Positions 17,449 through 27,246 of a stretch of 64,000 nucleotides of DNA are shown piece by piece. This DNA is from an uncultured Pseudomonadota bacterium. Lineage in GTDB: Bacteria; Pseudomonadota; Gammaproteobacteria; Ga0077536. A program made the position numbers and the translations under genes. The notes below the pieces were generated by a model. The model was not told the origin of the DNA. It did no database searches and saw only the letters and a list, made by a program, of their open reading frames with translations. Numbering within the stretch: position 1 is the first letter of the stretch; every line of letters begins with the position of its first letter. The stretch spans positions 1 through 64,000 of the forward strand of contig CACEAA010000002.1 in NCBI GenBank assembly GCA_902557415.1. Direction: 5' to 3'.

Positions 17449-18356
17449 CGCCCCCTTTTCAAAAATTGGGGCGTGAACATACTATTATGCAGTTCAATAT
17501 CAATTTTAATGTCGTGGTTGGTAAAGATTGTGTGGGTTTTCCTAGAATAATCAAACATAGTAGTTTCGTGTGGGATCCAGCGATCATTAATCTTTTTAAC
17601 CGCGAGTCGATTGACAATCAATGCTTTCTTAAGTTGCATTGAATGATCGTAAAACTCCGTCCGCATTGGGACGCAAAGTACTTGGTCGATAAAGCCTTTA
17701 ACTAGGGAATACTGGGAACTACTATTCCCTGGTTGACGCTCAATAACGTAGAACATATGCCCGTCAAGCTCTACATCTGGCATTCGTGTTACTTCTCCAG
17801 TGTAGATAATTTCTTCGATATGCTCGAAATCTTCATAACTAAAATCTGTACCTAGTACTGATCCCGATATACCACTGCCAGTTACCCGTCGAGGTCGCTT
17901 AAACTCCTTTTGATACATATACCAATTTGCATGCACTCGCTCTGTCTCCAAATATAAGACAGCAACGCCAACTTCCTGCTGTGGCGCAACAACCCTCACA
18001 ACCGCCTTGGAGCGTTTATTTTCGAACCTCTTCCAAAACACCTCACGCGTAGACTTTCTGACAAATCCAGTCTTCCCTACTACATCCACATCCTGCATTT
18101 GTGAAAGAGAAAACTCGGGCAAACCTTTTTCTGCACATGCTCGTACTTGCGGATCCTTGATCTTTGATCCCACTCCAGAACCGCCTGAGACTGGATTGGC
18201 TGACTTTGCTACTTTTACTTCTGCACCTACCTCATCGCTATCGGTACTTTCAGAAAATAAATCAAATAGTTCGTCGGAAACTTCTGCCGCTGGCAACAAT
18301 GAAATACTTAGAACCAAAAGAACACAGACGCGCGATAGGCAGACAGAAATAGACAT
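17445..18356 (-). CDS. Outer-membrane lipoprotein-sorting (LolA-like) protein
   Basis: A 303-residue exported protein with an N-terminal signal peptide (hydrophobic VCVLLVLSISLLPAAE). The C-terminal two thirds resemble the LolA-like/outer-membrane lipoprotein-sorting domain that accompanies MMPL exporters: a beta-rich region with YMYQKEFKRPRR, a SDFSYEDF-like box read here as TDFSYEDFEH, and VIERQPGN. It would act in the periplasm as a carrier of the hydrophobic cargo of the RND protein. The gene overlaps the RND gene and leads the three-gene unit. Confidence 0.82.
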   Translation of the reverse strand: MSISVCLSRVCVLLVLSISLLPAAEVSDELFDLFSESTDSDEVGAEVKVAKSANPVSGGSGVGSKIKDPQVRACAEKGLPEFSLSQMQDVDVVGKTGFVRKSTREVFWKRFENKRSKAVVRVVAPQQEVGVAVLYLETERVHANWYMYQKEFKRPRRVTGSGISGSVLGTDFSYEDFEHIEEIIYTGEVTRMPDVELDGHMFYVIERQPGNSSSQYSLVKGFIDQVLCVPMRTEFYDHSMQLKKALIVNRLAVKKINDRWIPHETTMFDYSRKTHTIFTNHDIKIDIELHNSMFTPQFLKRGR

Positions 18357-18646
18357 GATAAAGTAAACTCGCTCGGATGATAAAATGGTTAGTGAACATT
18401 GTGTCAGAGTAAACTTTATTTTACTAACATTTCACATGCAATTACGTTCAGATTGAGTTCCTCAAAATAAAATATGCTCTCCCATTAATCAGGATAGGCA
18501 TCCATTACGACCGACAAATTCTGAGAACTGCACAATAGTTTGGTCTACGCACTTTTGACCCGCAGTCTTTCAGCTGCTCTTTGCGCACCTTTAGCGGTTT
18601 TGTAAAGTTTTTTATCAAATAACTTGAGGGGTTTGGACCGAAAGGT
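18357..18646. other. Intergenic stretch without a convincing gene
   Basis: A 290-base A/T-rich region between the LolA-like gene (start at 18356, minus) and the end of the sterol desaturase-type gene (18647, minus). No ORF with family features is seen. Near 18628-18643 the sequence TGGACC-GAAA-GGTCTA can form a six-pair hairpin with a GNRA loop just after the desaturase stop, but no T-run follows. The promoter of the LolA-RND-EthD unit probably lies in this stretch. Confidence 0.4.
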
Positions 18647-19879
18647 CTACACCCATTGACGCTTTGAACGACCGAATAACTGAACACAAGCCAAAACTAA
18701 TACCAGACATAGCGAACCGAGGAGATAATAGCCGAGAACAGTTTCTACTGATTGGGCAAAGATCAAATCTGATTGCATTAGATAAAGAAATGTAAGCCAA
18801 ATAAAAAGTAATCGAAAACACTCTAAAAGATACACAAATTTATCCCTTTGTAACGCCATACTTTGTAAACTGTAGCTCACGAGGACAACAACAAAGGCGA
18901 GCAAAGACGCCTCTATAGATAAAAGTGTCTGATTTATCAGTAACCAAATACCTGCGAGAGACGTCGCAGAAAACTGTATGCCAACAAATATTTGAGATTT
19001 AAGGCTAACCTTTGGCCTGTATTTCTCTCCAGTTTCCTCCGGGGCGCAAGGGACATCAATATCTTCTGGTATCCAACTTGGAGCTCGAAACCAAACTGAC
19101 AATTTCTGCCAAAGTCCTCTGGTCCTAAAACATACAAAAATGGTATCTACCCAAACATGGATATTAGCCCAGACGGGATCCCAATTACGTAGTGAATTTT
19201 TAATACCGTAGTGACATACGCGATCTATCTTCTCATCACAGAATGTACCAAAAAGCCTATCCCAAACTATGAATACGCCGCCAAAATTCTTATCAAGATA
19301 CTCAGTATTGGTGGCATGGTGAACACGATGATTTGATGGCGTTACCAACCACTTATCTAAATATCCCAAGCGTTTTATATGCTCGGTATGAACCCAAAAC
19401 TGATAGATCAAATTGACACTGGCAATAAGGATAAACGTACCGTTAGAAATACCCAAAAAGAAAAGAGGCAGAAAAAATACAAAACCTAAATAGTCAGTTC
19501 CGGTTTGCCTAAGGGCAGTACTTAAGTTAAATTCCTCACTTTGGTGATGAGCCACGTGCGAAGCCCACATAATTCGCCAATGGTGACCGTAACGATGCTT
19601 CCAGTAATATAAAAAATCGTACAAAACAAAGTAGACGCACCAAACAAACCAACTCTCTCCATGGTACGGTGTGATACCGAGAATAGACACTAATTTGGTA
19701 ACCGCCAGTCCAGCAAAACTAAGGCGAAGTAATCCAATAAGTCTACTGATCATACCTAGTTGCAGACTACTTATGCTGTCACTAAAGTTGTAAGTCTGAC
19801 ATTTTACGAATAATCCGTAGCAAACCTCCACAACAACTGCGATTAAAAAAAACGGAATTGCCAGTTCAATCAAGCTCAT
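18647..19879 (-). CDS. Sterol desaturase / fatty acid hydroxylase family membrane protein
   Basis: A 410-residue integral membrane di-iron oxygenase. Histidine boxes are visible: HRYGHH, HVAHHQ and HRVHH, with a further HTEH. Several hydrophobic segments flank them, and four more lie in the C-terminal 120 residues, an extension beyond the usual 250-300 residues of the core family. Members hydroxylate or desaturate sterols, ether lipids (alkylglycerol monooxygenase-like) or fatty acids using O2. The proximity to an RND lipid-type exporter suggests a membrane-lipid role, which is inference. Confidence 0.88.
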   Translation of the reverse strand: MSLIELAIPFFLIAVVVEVCYGLFVKCQTYNFSDSISSLQLGMISRLIGLLRLSFAGLAVTKLVSILGITPYHGESWFVWCVYFVLYDFLYYWKHRYGHHWRIMWASHVAHHQSEEFNLSTALRQTGTDYLGFVFFLPLFFLGISNGTFILIASVNLIYQFWVHTEHIKRLGYLDKWLVTPSNHRVHHATNTEYLDKNFGGVFIVWDRLFGTFCDEKIDRVCHYGIKNSLRNWDPVWANIHVWVDTIFVCFRTRGLWQKLSVWFRAPSWIPEDIDVPCAPEETGEKYRPKVSLKSQIFVGIQFSATSLAGIWLLINQTLLSIEASLLAFVVVLVSYSLQSMALQRDKFVYLLECFRLLFIWLTFLYLMQSDLIFAQSVETVLGYYLLGSLCLVLVLACVQLFGRSKRQWV

Positions 19880-19899
19880 CGAAAACCCTTTCCAGATTA

Positions 19900-20796
19900 C
19901 TAGGAGAACGAAAAACTCGAGAGATAATCATCGTCCCTAAGAAGCTTTAAAAAACCTTGAACTTTTGCAGTTCGAAATACGTCCCCATGAGACAAGATCC
20001 AAAGCTTCACATCCCACTCTTCGCGCGGGGGAGCGATCATTACTAGGCCAGGTCGCTCTGCGGCGACAAAAGTAGGACAAAACCCTATTCCAATCCCATT
20101 GTATACAGCCTCCTCGCCGACCAGATAACTCGTACTCACAAAACGTCTCGTCTCGTCCGGGATATTATCAGAAATCCAACTCTTGAATCGGTCGGCTAAA
20201 AAGGAATTTCCGTCACTTGTAACGAGAGTATGTTTCGCATATTCACTTTTAGTTTTAGGTATTTTCATATCGAATGACTGCAAGTAATTCTTATGCGCAT
20301 ACAATGCTCTACGAATCGACACGAACGGTAGTACGACATTATCTGGGTCAGTGGGCTTTCGCCCAGCTCTCACCGCTACATGAGCTTCGCCATATTCCAA
20401 CCTAAAGAGTTCAGGACCAGTACGATATTTAACCGTCATTTGAGGATTCAAACGCTGAAAAGAGCCAATAATTGGAAGCAATAGAGAACTACTTCCCTCA
20501 GGTGAGGTCACTATAAGCTCGCCCGTTATTTCTCCAGCTCTACCCCTAGTGCGTCCAGCTAAGCCTTCGAAATGCTCTTCAGTTCGCTGCGCCACTCGCA
20601 TCAGATCTTCGCCAACCTCTGTAACGGTGTATCCGCGCGCGTGACGCTGAAAAACCTTACCGCCAAGCTCAGCTTCTAAAGCATCAATATGTCGAATCAC
20701 CGTAGCCCTGTGGATCCCCAAGTTATCAGCAGCGGCACTTACCGTGCCAAATTTGGCAACTTGATAAGCGGTACGTATCTCAGTCCATCTATCCAT
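19900..20796 (-). CDS. LysR-family transcriptional regulator
   Basis: The only clear transcription factor of the window. The N-terminal winged HTH reads FGTVSAAADNLGIHRATVIRHI, then LEAELGGKVFQRHARG; the C-terminal part is the substrate-binding domain. The frame is open from a TTG at 20811, but the ATG at 20796 after GAGGG starts the protein at MDRWTEIR, the usual distance from the HTH. It is divergent from the flavodoxin-fold gene at 20994, so that gene is the best candidate target. The effector is unknown. Confidence 0.92.
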   Translation of the reverse strand: MDRWTEIRTAYQVAKFGTVSAAADNLGIHRATVIRHIDALEAELGGKVFQRHARGYTVTEVGEDLMRVAQRTEEHFEGLAGRTRGRAGEITGELIVTSPEGSSSLLLPIIGSFQRLNPQMTVKYRTGPELFRLEYGEAHVAVRAGRKPTDPDNVVLPFVSIRRALYAHKNYLQSFDMKIPKTKSEYAKHTLVTSDGNSFLADRFKSWISDNIPDETRRFVSTSYLVGEEAVYNGIGIGFCPTFVAAERPGLVMIAPPREEWDVKLWILSHGDVFRTAKVQGFLKLLRDDDYLSSFSFS

Positions 20797-20993
20797 GATC
20801 CCTCTATACAAAAAAATGCCACTAAATCCAATAATTGCTACTTAAGGACAAATAGTCAACATATATATGCGTTAAACGGACTTGTCAGTTTAAGTCGCAC
20901 ATCGTCTAGTCAGCTATATTGTCCGGAACAGTAGACCCCATACTAGAAACCACTGATACTAGGCCCTTGAGAAATATTCGTAGCAGGAAAGAA

Positions 20994-21650
20994 GTGGTTA
21001 ACATAAGTATCGTATATGACAGCAATTTTAAGGGCCAAACTGAGGTTCTAGCTAACTCAATAGCATCTGGTATTAATTCTATAAAGAATGCTTCTGGTCA
21101 CCTAGTACACGTTGATAAAGTTGAGGAAAATTGGTCACTGCTGCATAGCTCACAAGCAATAGTTTTTGGTTCTCCCACCTACATTGGAAGCGTCTCTGGC
21201 AAGTTCAAACTATTCGTAGAAAAACTGGCGGGAGAAGTCTGGTTAAAAAGGATGTGGAAAAATAAAATCGCTTCTGGTTTCACCGTCTCGGCGGGACGCT
21301 CTGGAGACAAACTTAATTGTCTAAATCAAATGTTTATTTTTGCAAGCCAGATGGCAATGATTTGGGTTCCACAACCCATATTAGGTGGCCACTACTCCTC
21401 TGAAGGCAGTGAAAATGACTTGAATCGTATCGGCGGTTATATCGGCGTAATGGCCCAAGCTAATATTGATGAACCGTCTGAAATAGCCCCACCACAAAGT
21501 GACCGAGAAACAGCTCGCCTCCACGGTGTTCATATAGCTTGCATTACCAGCCAGTTCGTTTGTGGCCAATCCAGTATGCCATTTGAAGATGAAGCTCCTT
21601 TCGAGGGCGACGCAGAACAAAGACCATTGGGCTTAGCAGAGCTGTTCTAA
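20994..21650 (+). CDS. Flavodoxin-fold NAD(P)H:quinone/FMN reductase (WrbA-like)
   Basis: The core begins VVNISIVYDSNFKGQTE, the first strand and phosphate-binding loop of a flavodoxin fold, followed by VFGSPTYIGSVSGKFK and later GGHYSSEG, as in WrbA-type reductases. The frame is open upstream to 20919, but the GTG at 20994 with AGGA five bases upstream gives the usual N-terminus (218 residues). An FMN-dependent two-electron reductase of quinones or similar is likely. It is divergent from the LysR gene and convergent on the quinoprotein gene with a seven-base gap. Confidence 0.85.
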   Translation: MVNISIVYDSNFKGQTEVLANSIASGINSIKNASGHLVHVDKVEENWSLLHSSQAIVFGSPTYIGSVSGKFKLFVEKLAGEVWLKRMWKNKIASGFTVSAGRSGDKLNCLNQMFIFASQMAMIWVPQPILGGHYSSEGSENDLNRIGGYIGVMAQANIDEPSEIAPPQSDRETARLHGVHIACITSQFVCGQSSMPFEDEAPFEGDAEQRPLGLAELF

Positions 21651-21657
21651 AACTAAT

Positions 21658-23538
21658 TTAGTCGTTCATCGTCAATTGATTTTTTGGCTTAAACGCCAAC
21701 AACACATTGCCTCCATGCGCACCAAACTTGGCGTATCCAGATGTGACATAAACGATGCCATCCACCACAACAACGCCTGGGCCATCCAACGCTCCTCCTC
21801 GAGCCTTGGCACCATTTACCGAACTGAAATCTCTGACAGTATCGTACTCCCAGACGACTTGGCCGTTTTCGGTGTCGTAAGCCTTTAGAATTCCACTTAA
21901 AGCTCCCGAAAAAACGACTCCCGGAATTGCGGTCACTCCAGCATTTTGGGCAGGACTGCACTTATTTGGAGATCCAATCCGACCCTCGCAACTACCGGGA
22001 GGAGCCTCCCAATTAATTTTACCGCTTGCGGGATCAAGCGCGAACATACCACCTCCTGTCTCGGGGTTCAGTTCAGTATCAGCGGAAAGAAATCTTTGCT
22101 CTCGCCAAGTAGCATCTGCCGCAGCCACATAAATCTGATCTCCATCATTAGCGGGGCCCCACTCGATGCCGCCTAAGATACCACCCTCCGCCAACTTCTT
22201 TTGCCACAACAGTTTTCCATTGTTATCAGGATCCATAACATGCAAGACGCCGGTCTTCTGACCAGCCGCCAAAATTCTTTTCCCCGACGGCAAAGTCATG
22301 AGCATTGGAGAAGAGCCCATATCCTCATCGGGACCTGCGTCATCTGGACAATTTTCACCTGTACCATTCTGACAAGCGGCGTTCCAAGCATCGCCCACAA
22401 GTCCTTGATAAACCCATTCGATCTTACCGGTACTCATTGATAAAGCGACGATAGAATCGGAAGTACCCGTAGCGGGTTGGGAGTAGTTATCACTAGTAGC
22501 CGCATACAGTCGGTTTAACTTCTTATCTAAAGTGACCGCAGACCAAACCGTTGCCCCAGAAGGACCCATAACAGGATTGCCGCGCTTGTTTTTACCCCGC
22601 GCTATTGGCGTCTCATCAATTGTGTATGTTTGCCAAATAGTCCGCCCAGTCGCAGCGTCAACTTTTAAAATTGTTCCACGAAAGGAGCAACAAGAATAAT
22701 TGGGGTCTATAGCAAGCCCTTCCTCTAACGACGTCATACCCACATACAAGGAGCCATCGTGATGCTGTATTCCACCCACTATTCGGGCAGCAGGGTGAGA
22801 GTCGCCTCTAATTTTCCAAATTAACTCACCGGTTATCGCATCTAATGAGTAAATCCAACCAGAAATGTCTCCGAAAAATGCCATCAGCCTGTCATCGTCT
22901 CCAACCTGCTTAATCAGTACTGAGTTCTTAATACTGCTGCCGGCCTGGAACGTCCAATATGTGCAACCGCTTCGGGCATCCAACATATACAACAAGCCAC
23001 TTTTACTGCCCATATAAATCCGATTATCGACCACTGTCGGTTGACTCTCGACATTAGTCTCGCCCGGAAAGGCGAAAACCCAATCTAGCTCTAAATTAGC
23101 CACATCTGCCTTAGTTAATCCCGCCATGTCCGCACGTTGAAAACGAGCATTCTCATCACCATTACCCCAGCCATTCCAATGCGGTTTTTCAAAGGGATCA
23201 CTAGATACCAAAGCAGACGACGCGCAGCTATTACTATCATCAGCAGCCCAGGCGGCATCGTATTTTTCCCCAGACAAATATTCAGCGACCGCCACCCTTT
23301 GACTTCCGTCCATGTTCCACTGACCTATCACACGCATAACACCCGTCTCGAGGGATGTAACGATGGCTTGCGCCGAGAGATCATTTAGCATTTTTTTTGT
23401 AGGTGTTCGACCAGCTGCATTATCGTGACAGCTTGCACATTGCTTGTCATAGATGGCCTTGCCGTCTTCGGAGGAGAAAGCTCCAAAACTTAATAATATT
23501 GACGTAACGATTAAAACCAATCTTGATGTAAACTTCAC
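21658..23538 (-). CDS. PQQ-dependent dehydrogenase with N-terminal cytochrome c domain
   Basis: A 626-residue exported quinohaemoprotein. After a signal peptide ending about residue 22, Cys34-x-x-Cys37-His38 marks an N-terminal haem c domain. Beta-propeller PQQ repeats follow, with W-motifs such as MLDARSGCTYWTF, LDAITGELIWK and FALDPASGKINWE. This arrangement matches polyvinyl alcohol dehydrogenase-like proteins. It would oxidise an alcohol in the periplasm and pass electrons through its own haem. It lacks the Asp-x-Asp motif of the two alcohol dehydrogenases at 40476 and 43089. Confidence 0.88.
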   Translation of the reverse strand: MKFTSRLVLIVTSILLSFGAFSSEDGKAIYDKQCASCHDNAAGRTPTKKMLNDLSAQAIVTSLETGVMRVIGQWNMDGSQRVAVAEYLSGEKYDAAWAADDSNSCASSALVSSDPFEKPHWNGWGNGDENARFQRADMAGLTKADVANLELDWVFAFPGETNVESQPTVVDNRIYMGSKSGLLYMLDARSGCTYWTFQAGSSIKNSVLIKQVGDDDRLMAFFGDISGWIYSLDAITGELIWKIRGDSHPAARIVGGIQHHDGSLYVGMTSLEEGLAIDPNYSCCSFRGTILKVDAATGRTIWQTYTIDETPIARGKNKRGNPVMGPSGATVWSAVTLDKKLNRLYAATSDNYSQPATGTSDSIVALSMSTGKIEWVYQGLVGDAWNAACQNGTGENCPDDAGPDEDMGSSPMLMTLPSGKRILAAGQKTGVLHVMDPDNNGKLLWQKKLAEGGILGGIEWGPANDGDQIYVAAADATWREQRFLSADTELNPETGGGMFALDPASGKINWEAPPGSCEGRIGSPNKCSPAQNAGVTAIPGVVFSGALSGILKAYDTENGQVVWEYDTVRDFSSVNGAKARGGALDGPGVVVVDGIVYVTSGYAKFGAHGGNVLLAFKPKNQLTMND

Positions 23539-23656
23539 CGCAATCTCCCCTATCGCAAATCTATTTTATGAAACACTAATTATGGGTCAATTCTCAGCTA
23601 TAAGTCCATACCATCCTAAAATGGTTTTAGACGTAGTTTTACAAACTGAAAATGCG

Positions 23657-24193
23657 TCAGTAATTGGTTATACCTGATACGCGGAGTATTAGATCTCTCA
23701 AATTCTGACCTTGATACGCAGGTACAATATGAATTACTGCGCCCTGCTCGTCGTAAACGTATTGTCCAAAAAGATCTGGTGTAACATTACCGAACTTAAA
23801 CCGTTGTCTGATACTTAAGTCTGTATTTTCAGCAGTCGCCACTAGGGTAAGTGCCTCCTCGTTAATGCCATAGTCACTTAACTCGGTTTTAAGCACAGAA
23901 AAAGTTCTCTCGACCTTAGCAACTAAAAGTAATGTTAAAGCATCGGTAAACAAGTCTTGCAGACTATTACCGTATGCTTCTTGGGTCACAGATATCCAAT
24001 CATCGCCTTCTTGTACGAAGGTAAATTGCTTGGCTCCTAAAATAATCGAAATTTCGAATGGGCGAGATAATAAAAGTTGTCCAGCATCCTGCATATCATG
24101 ATGATGCTCTTGACCCAGATGCGGCTCGGATCGAAAAGAATCGAACGCCAAAAATACTCCAATGCACATCAGAAGCGTCCATAGATACCCCAC
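23657..24193 (-). CDS. DUF4340-like protein of the Gld-type ABC system
   Basis: A 178-residue protein with one N-terminal hydrophobic segment (YLWTLLMCIGVFLAF) and a soluble beta-rich domain. The pattern KQFTFVQEGDDWIS and a late GQYVYDEQGAVIHIV resembles the repeated unit of DUF4340 proteins, which commonly follow GldG-like genes. It starts at a GTG two bases after the GldG-like stop, so it belongs to that operon. Likely anchored in the inner membrane facing the periplasm. The role is unknown. Confidence 0.6.
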   Translation of the reverse strand: MGYLWTLLMCIGVFLAFDSFRSEPHLGQEHHHDMQDAGQLLLSRPFEISIILGAKQFTFVQEGDDWISVTQEAYGNSLQDLFTDALTLLLVAKVERTFSVLKTELSDYGINEEALTLVATAENTDLSIRQRFKFGNVTPDLFGQYVYDEQGAVIHIVPAYQGQNLRDLILRVSGITNY

Positions 24194-24195
24194 CG

Positions 24196-25563
24196 TTATC
24201 TCCGACTACGCCAAACAAGCAAACCAATCATGACCAAACTAAAAGGAATCACTACGATCGTGATGATGAAAACACTCTTTAGCTGAATATTACTTAAACG
24301 CATCGTACCTAATTCGTAATTTCTCGGCACTACATCAACCAACTTATTCTGATCCAATAACTCGCTGATACTATTGAGAAACAATTGCCCGTTACCAAGA
24401 GCCCCGAAAAAGGAGTTAGTAGAAAAGTCTCCATCACCAATAACAATGACTCTTCCCCCACTCATTTCTCTCGACGCGAGTACCATAATTGTTCGGGATC
24501 GAGCTTGGAGCTCATCTTGATTAGCGATAACGGAGTCTTCGCTCGTATTTATCAGCGGTACTATCGAAACATCGGAGGGAATGCCATTGGCAGCAGGCTT
24601 GATTTCAGCCACCCCAGGGAAAAAAGAAAGTGGTAAGTTCCGAGTCAGACGATGCCTCTCATAGTTTGTCACAGCAGGGGTACCCGGGTCGGTCCAGTAG
24701 TAATTTTTCGAATCGACGATTCTGGTCAACGACACAGCAATGCCGTAAGTTTCTAACAGCTCATCCAATCCGTTCTCGATAAATGGTTCCAGCATAAATA
24801 GTCCATGTCCGCCATTTCTAAGATATGTATCAAGTTGTGCGCTCTCTCTCGCAGAAAAAGCTGCTTGAGGCGAGGCGACAACTGCAACAGAGCAATCCGC
24901 CAAAGCATTCGGTCCTCCAAGCAGCAACCTCTGCTCGACCTTATATCCCATCGTCTCCAACGCATTCTTGGCCATTCCCATTCCATGCCTTTCATGTAGG
25001 GTAAGTGGTCGCCCACCAAACGAATGATCATGGCCGTGATCATCATTTTCGATATGGTCATGAGATTGAAAACTAAATGGGTTACTCTCTATATGTCCAT
25101 CAGTAAAACAGACTAATCCTGCGGCATCACTAGAGACGCGAATGAGCGCATTAAGAAATTGTACCTCGTCAAGCTGCTCTAGCCTGACTCTGCGACCATC
25201 ACTCTCAAAAATAGCAGCCCCAGCAAACTTTACCTGATGAAGCTCCGCAATTGCCGGCTCCAGAACTGGGTCGTGCGCAGATAAATTAATAAAAGGTGAT
25301 AGCTGTGCGTAGTATTCCAATAAGTACCGTGCATCCTGCATCGCTCGACTTCGAACATCATAAAAAAAAGTGATATTAATTGCTTTAGTCAAACCTCCTA
25401 CGACAGCAAGCGCGTTTGAATCTGGGGTGTATACATGGCCGGATGTCAAATCGATTCTCGCGGGGTTTTGGTGCGCCCAAAAATTCAAAGCCACAGTAAA
25501 TATTAATACCGATACGAGAGGTAACAGTATCAGTCGAGATCTCTTTTTAAATCTGACGTACAT
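24196..25563 (-). CDS. GldG-like ABC-associated membrane protein
   Basis: A 455-residue protein with an N-terminal membrane helix (LILLPLVSVLIFTVAL), a large periplasmic domain and a C-terminal helix (FIITIVVIPFSLVMIGLLV). Boxes such as ITFFYDVRSRAMQDARYLLEYYAQLSP and VIVIGDGDFSTNSFF are typical of the ABC-type uncharacterised transport (GldG) family. A His/Asp-rich stretch (HDHIENDDHGHDHSFG) in the middle could bind metal and is unusual. It lies three bases after the GldF-like permease gene. Confidence 0.85.
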   Translation of the reverse strand: MYVRFKKRSRLILLPLVSVLIFTVALNFWAHQNPARIDLTSGHVYTPDSNALAVVGGLTKAINITFFYDVRSRAMQDARYLLEYYAQLSPFINLSAHDPVLEPAIAELHQVKFAGAAIFESDGRRVRLEQLDEVQFLNALIRVSSDAAGLVCFTDGHIESNPFSFQSHDHIENDDHGHDHSFGGRPLTLHERHGMGMAKNALETMGYKVEQRLLLGGPNALADCSVAVVASPQAAFSARESAQLDTYLRNGGHGLFMLEPFIENGLDELLETYGIAVSLTRIVDSKNYYWTDPGTPAVTNYERHRLTRNLPLSFFPGVAEIKPAANGIPSDVSIVPLINTSEDSVIANQDELQARSRTIMVLASREMSGGRVIVIGDGDFSTNSFFGALGNGQLFLNSISELLDQNKLVDVVPRNYELGTMRLSNIQLKSVFIITIVVIPFSLVMIGLLVWRSRR

Positions 25564-25566
25564 ATC

Positions 25567-26283
25567 TTAGCTTCGCTTTATTCTAAGTATCTGAACTGAA
25601 GCGACTAAAGTGAGAAAAATGACGCTTATAAAATATATTAATGTTCCCCTCGTGAGAACTCCGCGAATAAGATCTAGATAGTGCACCGAAAACGAAATGT
25701 GTTGAAAAAAATAAACAAGCCACGAACTGGGAAACAAAGACGCACCATAATCCGCAAACCACAGTAGAAGCAAACAAAACCAGGTGAGAGCGGCAGCTAC
25801 TATCTGATTAGTAGAAATTGACGACATAAGAAGGCCTACTCCAGAAAAACTAGCCGCCAACAAAAAGATTCCGATGTAACCTCCAACAATCGGTCCGTAA
25901 TCAGGGTCGCCAAAATAACTAAGGATTGCGACGGCCACGGCGCTGCCTAAAAGCATCAATAACACTATCGTCATAAGCGCTAAATACTTAGCCCAAACTA
26001 GGGCCGCCTCCGATATTGGCAGCGTCATAAGAAGCTCTAAGGTATTATTCTGCCTTTCTTCTGCAAATGTTCTCATCGATAAGAAAGGGATCATAAGCAT
26101 CAAAAGTAAGCTCATATTATGAAAGGCGCTCACCATATTTATTGCACTTACAAATAATTGATTGAAACTAAAGAAAAAACCACTAGCTGACCAAAAGACA
26201 GCGATCACCACGTAAGCTATAGGAGTCACAAAGTAATATCTTAACTCGTGTTTTATTAGCGTACTAAACTGATATAAGCTCAA
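25567..26283 (-). CDS. ABC-2 type permease (GldF-like)
   Basis: A 238-residue membrane protein with about six hydrophobic segments, starting LIKHELRYYFVTPIAYVVIA, the N-terminal pattern of ABC-2/GldF permeases, and containing FAEERQNNTLELLMTLP, the conserved cytoplasmic box. It pairs with the ATPase whose stop lies one base upstream. The complex would act in the inner membrane; the exported substrate is unknown. Related systems take part in gliding in Bacteroidota, but here only the ABC part is present. Confidence 0.9.
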   Translation of the reverse strand: MSLYQFSTLIKHELRYYFVTPIAYVVIAVFWSASGFFFSFNQLFVSAINMVSAFHNMSLLLMLMIPFLSMRTFAEERQNNTLELLMTLPISEAALVWAKYLALMTIVLLMLLGSAVAVAILSYFGDPDYGPIVGGYIGIFLLAASFSGVGLLMSSISTNQIVAAALTWFCLLLLWFADYGASLFPSSWLVYFFQHISFSVHYLDLIRGVLTRGTLIYFISVIFLTLVASVQILRIKRS

Positions 26284-26284
26284 C

Positions 26285-27226
26285 TTACTTCTCTTTTTCG
26301 TCCAACAATTTCAACACGCGCCTCTCTAAACTCAAGGTTTCAGACTGAAAGGAAAGTAGATCTCCGTTCGTGACAAGTAGTGCAGATAACTCTCCTCGCA
26401 GATCGCTAGAGCAATCGAGCACAATGTCAAAAATATTCTCGCCTTGGTCAATTCGTTCGGAACGGATGTCTGGAGAAAGCTGGCTTATTTGGGTCAGCAA
26501 TGTATCTATAGTATTACAGCGAACACGAGCCTTTATCGTGCCTCCGATAGACCAGTCGCTGACCAGTGAAATTGAACGAAGATTCCCATCTAGCAGATAT
26601 ACTACTCTAGTGCACAAAGCTGACACTTCTTGCATAATGTGAGTAGAAAAAATCACTGCTCGATCTTCAGAAGCCCGACGTATCATATCTCGTGCTTCTA
26701 CTAATTGGCCGGGATCAAGACCATTTGTCGGCTCGTCCAGCAAAAGAATCTTAGGTTGAGTTAAAAGCGCCTGCGCGAGGCCAACACGCTGTCTAAAGCC
26801 TTTAGACAAATGACCAATCAACCTTCCTTCGACAGCAGACAAATTGAACGCTTGCAAAACACGCTGAACAGCGCCTTTAGCTATTTGTCCACGAAGACCG
26901 CGTACTGAGGCAAGAAACTTCAAATATTCCGATACGCGTAACGGATCGTAAAGCGGCACTTTCTCGGGCAAATAGCCCACATCGCTTCTACTAAGGGGCG
27001 CGTTAGGATAAACGCTCTCACCAGATATCAAGACCTCGCCCTCATCAGACCAGGAATAACCTGCCGCAATTCTAAGAGTAGTAGTTTTGCCGGAGCCATT
27101 TGGCCCAAGAAGACCAACTATCTCACCTTTACCAACGGACAGATTTAAATCTTTTAATACGTCATAGCGACCGAAACGCTTCCATACATTCCGGAGTTCC
27201 AAAAGAGGCCCACTCATATTCGTCAA
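26285..27226 (-). CDS. ABC transporter ATP-binding protein (GldA-like)
   Basis: A 313-residue ATPase. Walker A is GPNGSGKTT, the signature region is LSKGFRQRVGLAQALL, and Walker B is ILLLDEPTNGLDPG with the H-loop FSTHIMQEV. A C-terminal extension of about 90 residues is typical of ATPases that pair with ABC-2 permeases. It starts 20 bases downstream of the secreted metallo-beta-lactamase gene, and the permease follows with a one-base gap. Confidence 0.95.
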   Translation of the reverse strand: MTNMSGPLLELRNVWKRFGRYDVLKDLNLSVGKGEIVGLLGPNGSGKTTTLRIAAGYSWSDEGEVLISGESVYPNAPLSRSDVGYLPEKVPLYDPLRVSEYLKFLASVRGLRGQIAKGAVQRVLQAFNLSAVEGRLIGHLSKGFRQRVGLAQALLTQPKILLLDEPTNGLDPGQLVEARDMIRRASEDRAVIFSTHIMQEVSALCTRVVYLLDGNLRSISLVSDWSIGGTIKARVRCNTIDTLLTQISQLSPDIRSERIDQGENIFDIVLDCSSDLRGELSALLVTNGDLLSFQSETLSLERRVLKLLDEKEK

Positions 27227-27246
27227 GCCTCAAATAGAAAAACAAT

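Noticed and set aside
23657-27226. Bacteroidota-type gliding motility cluster
   Set aside because: Only the ABC part is seen and the rest of the window does not look like Bacteroidota.
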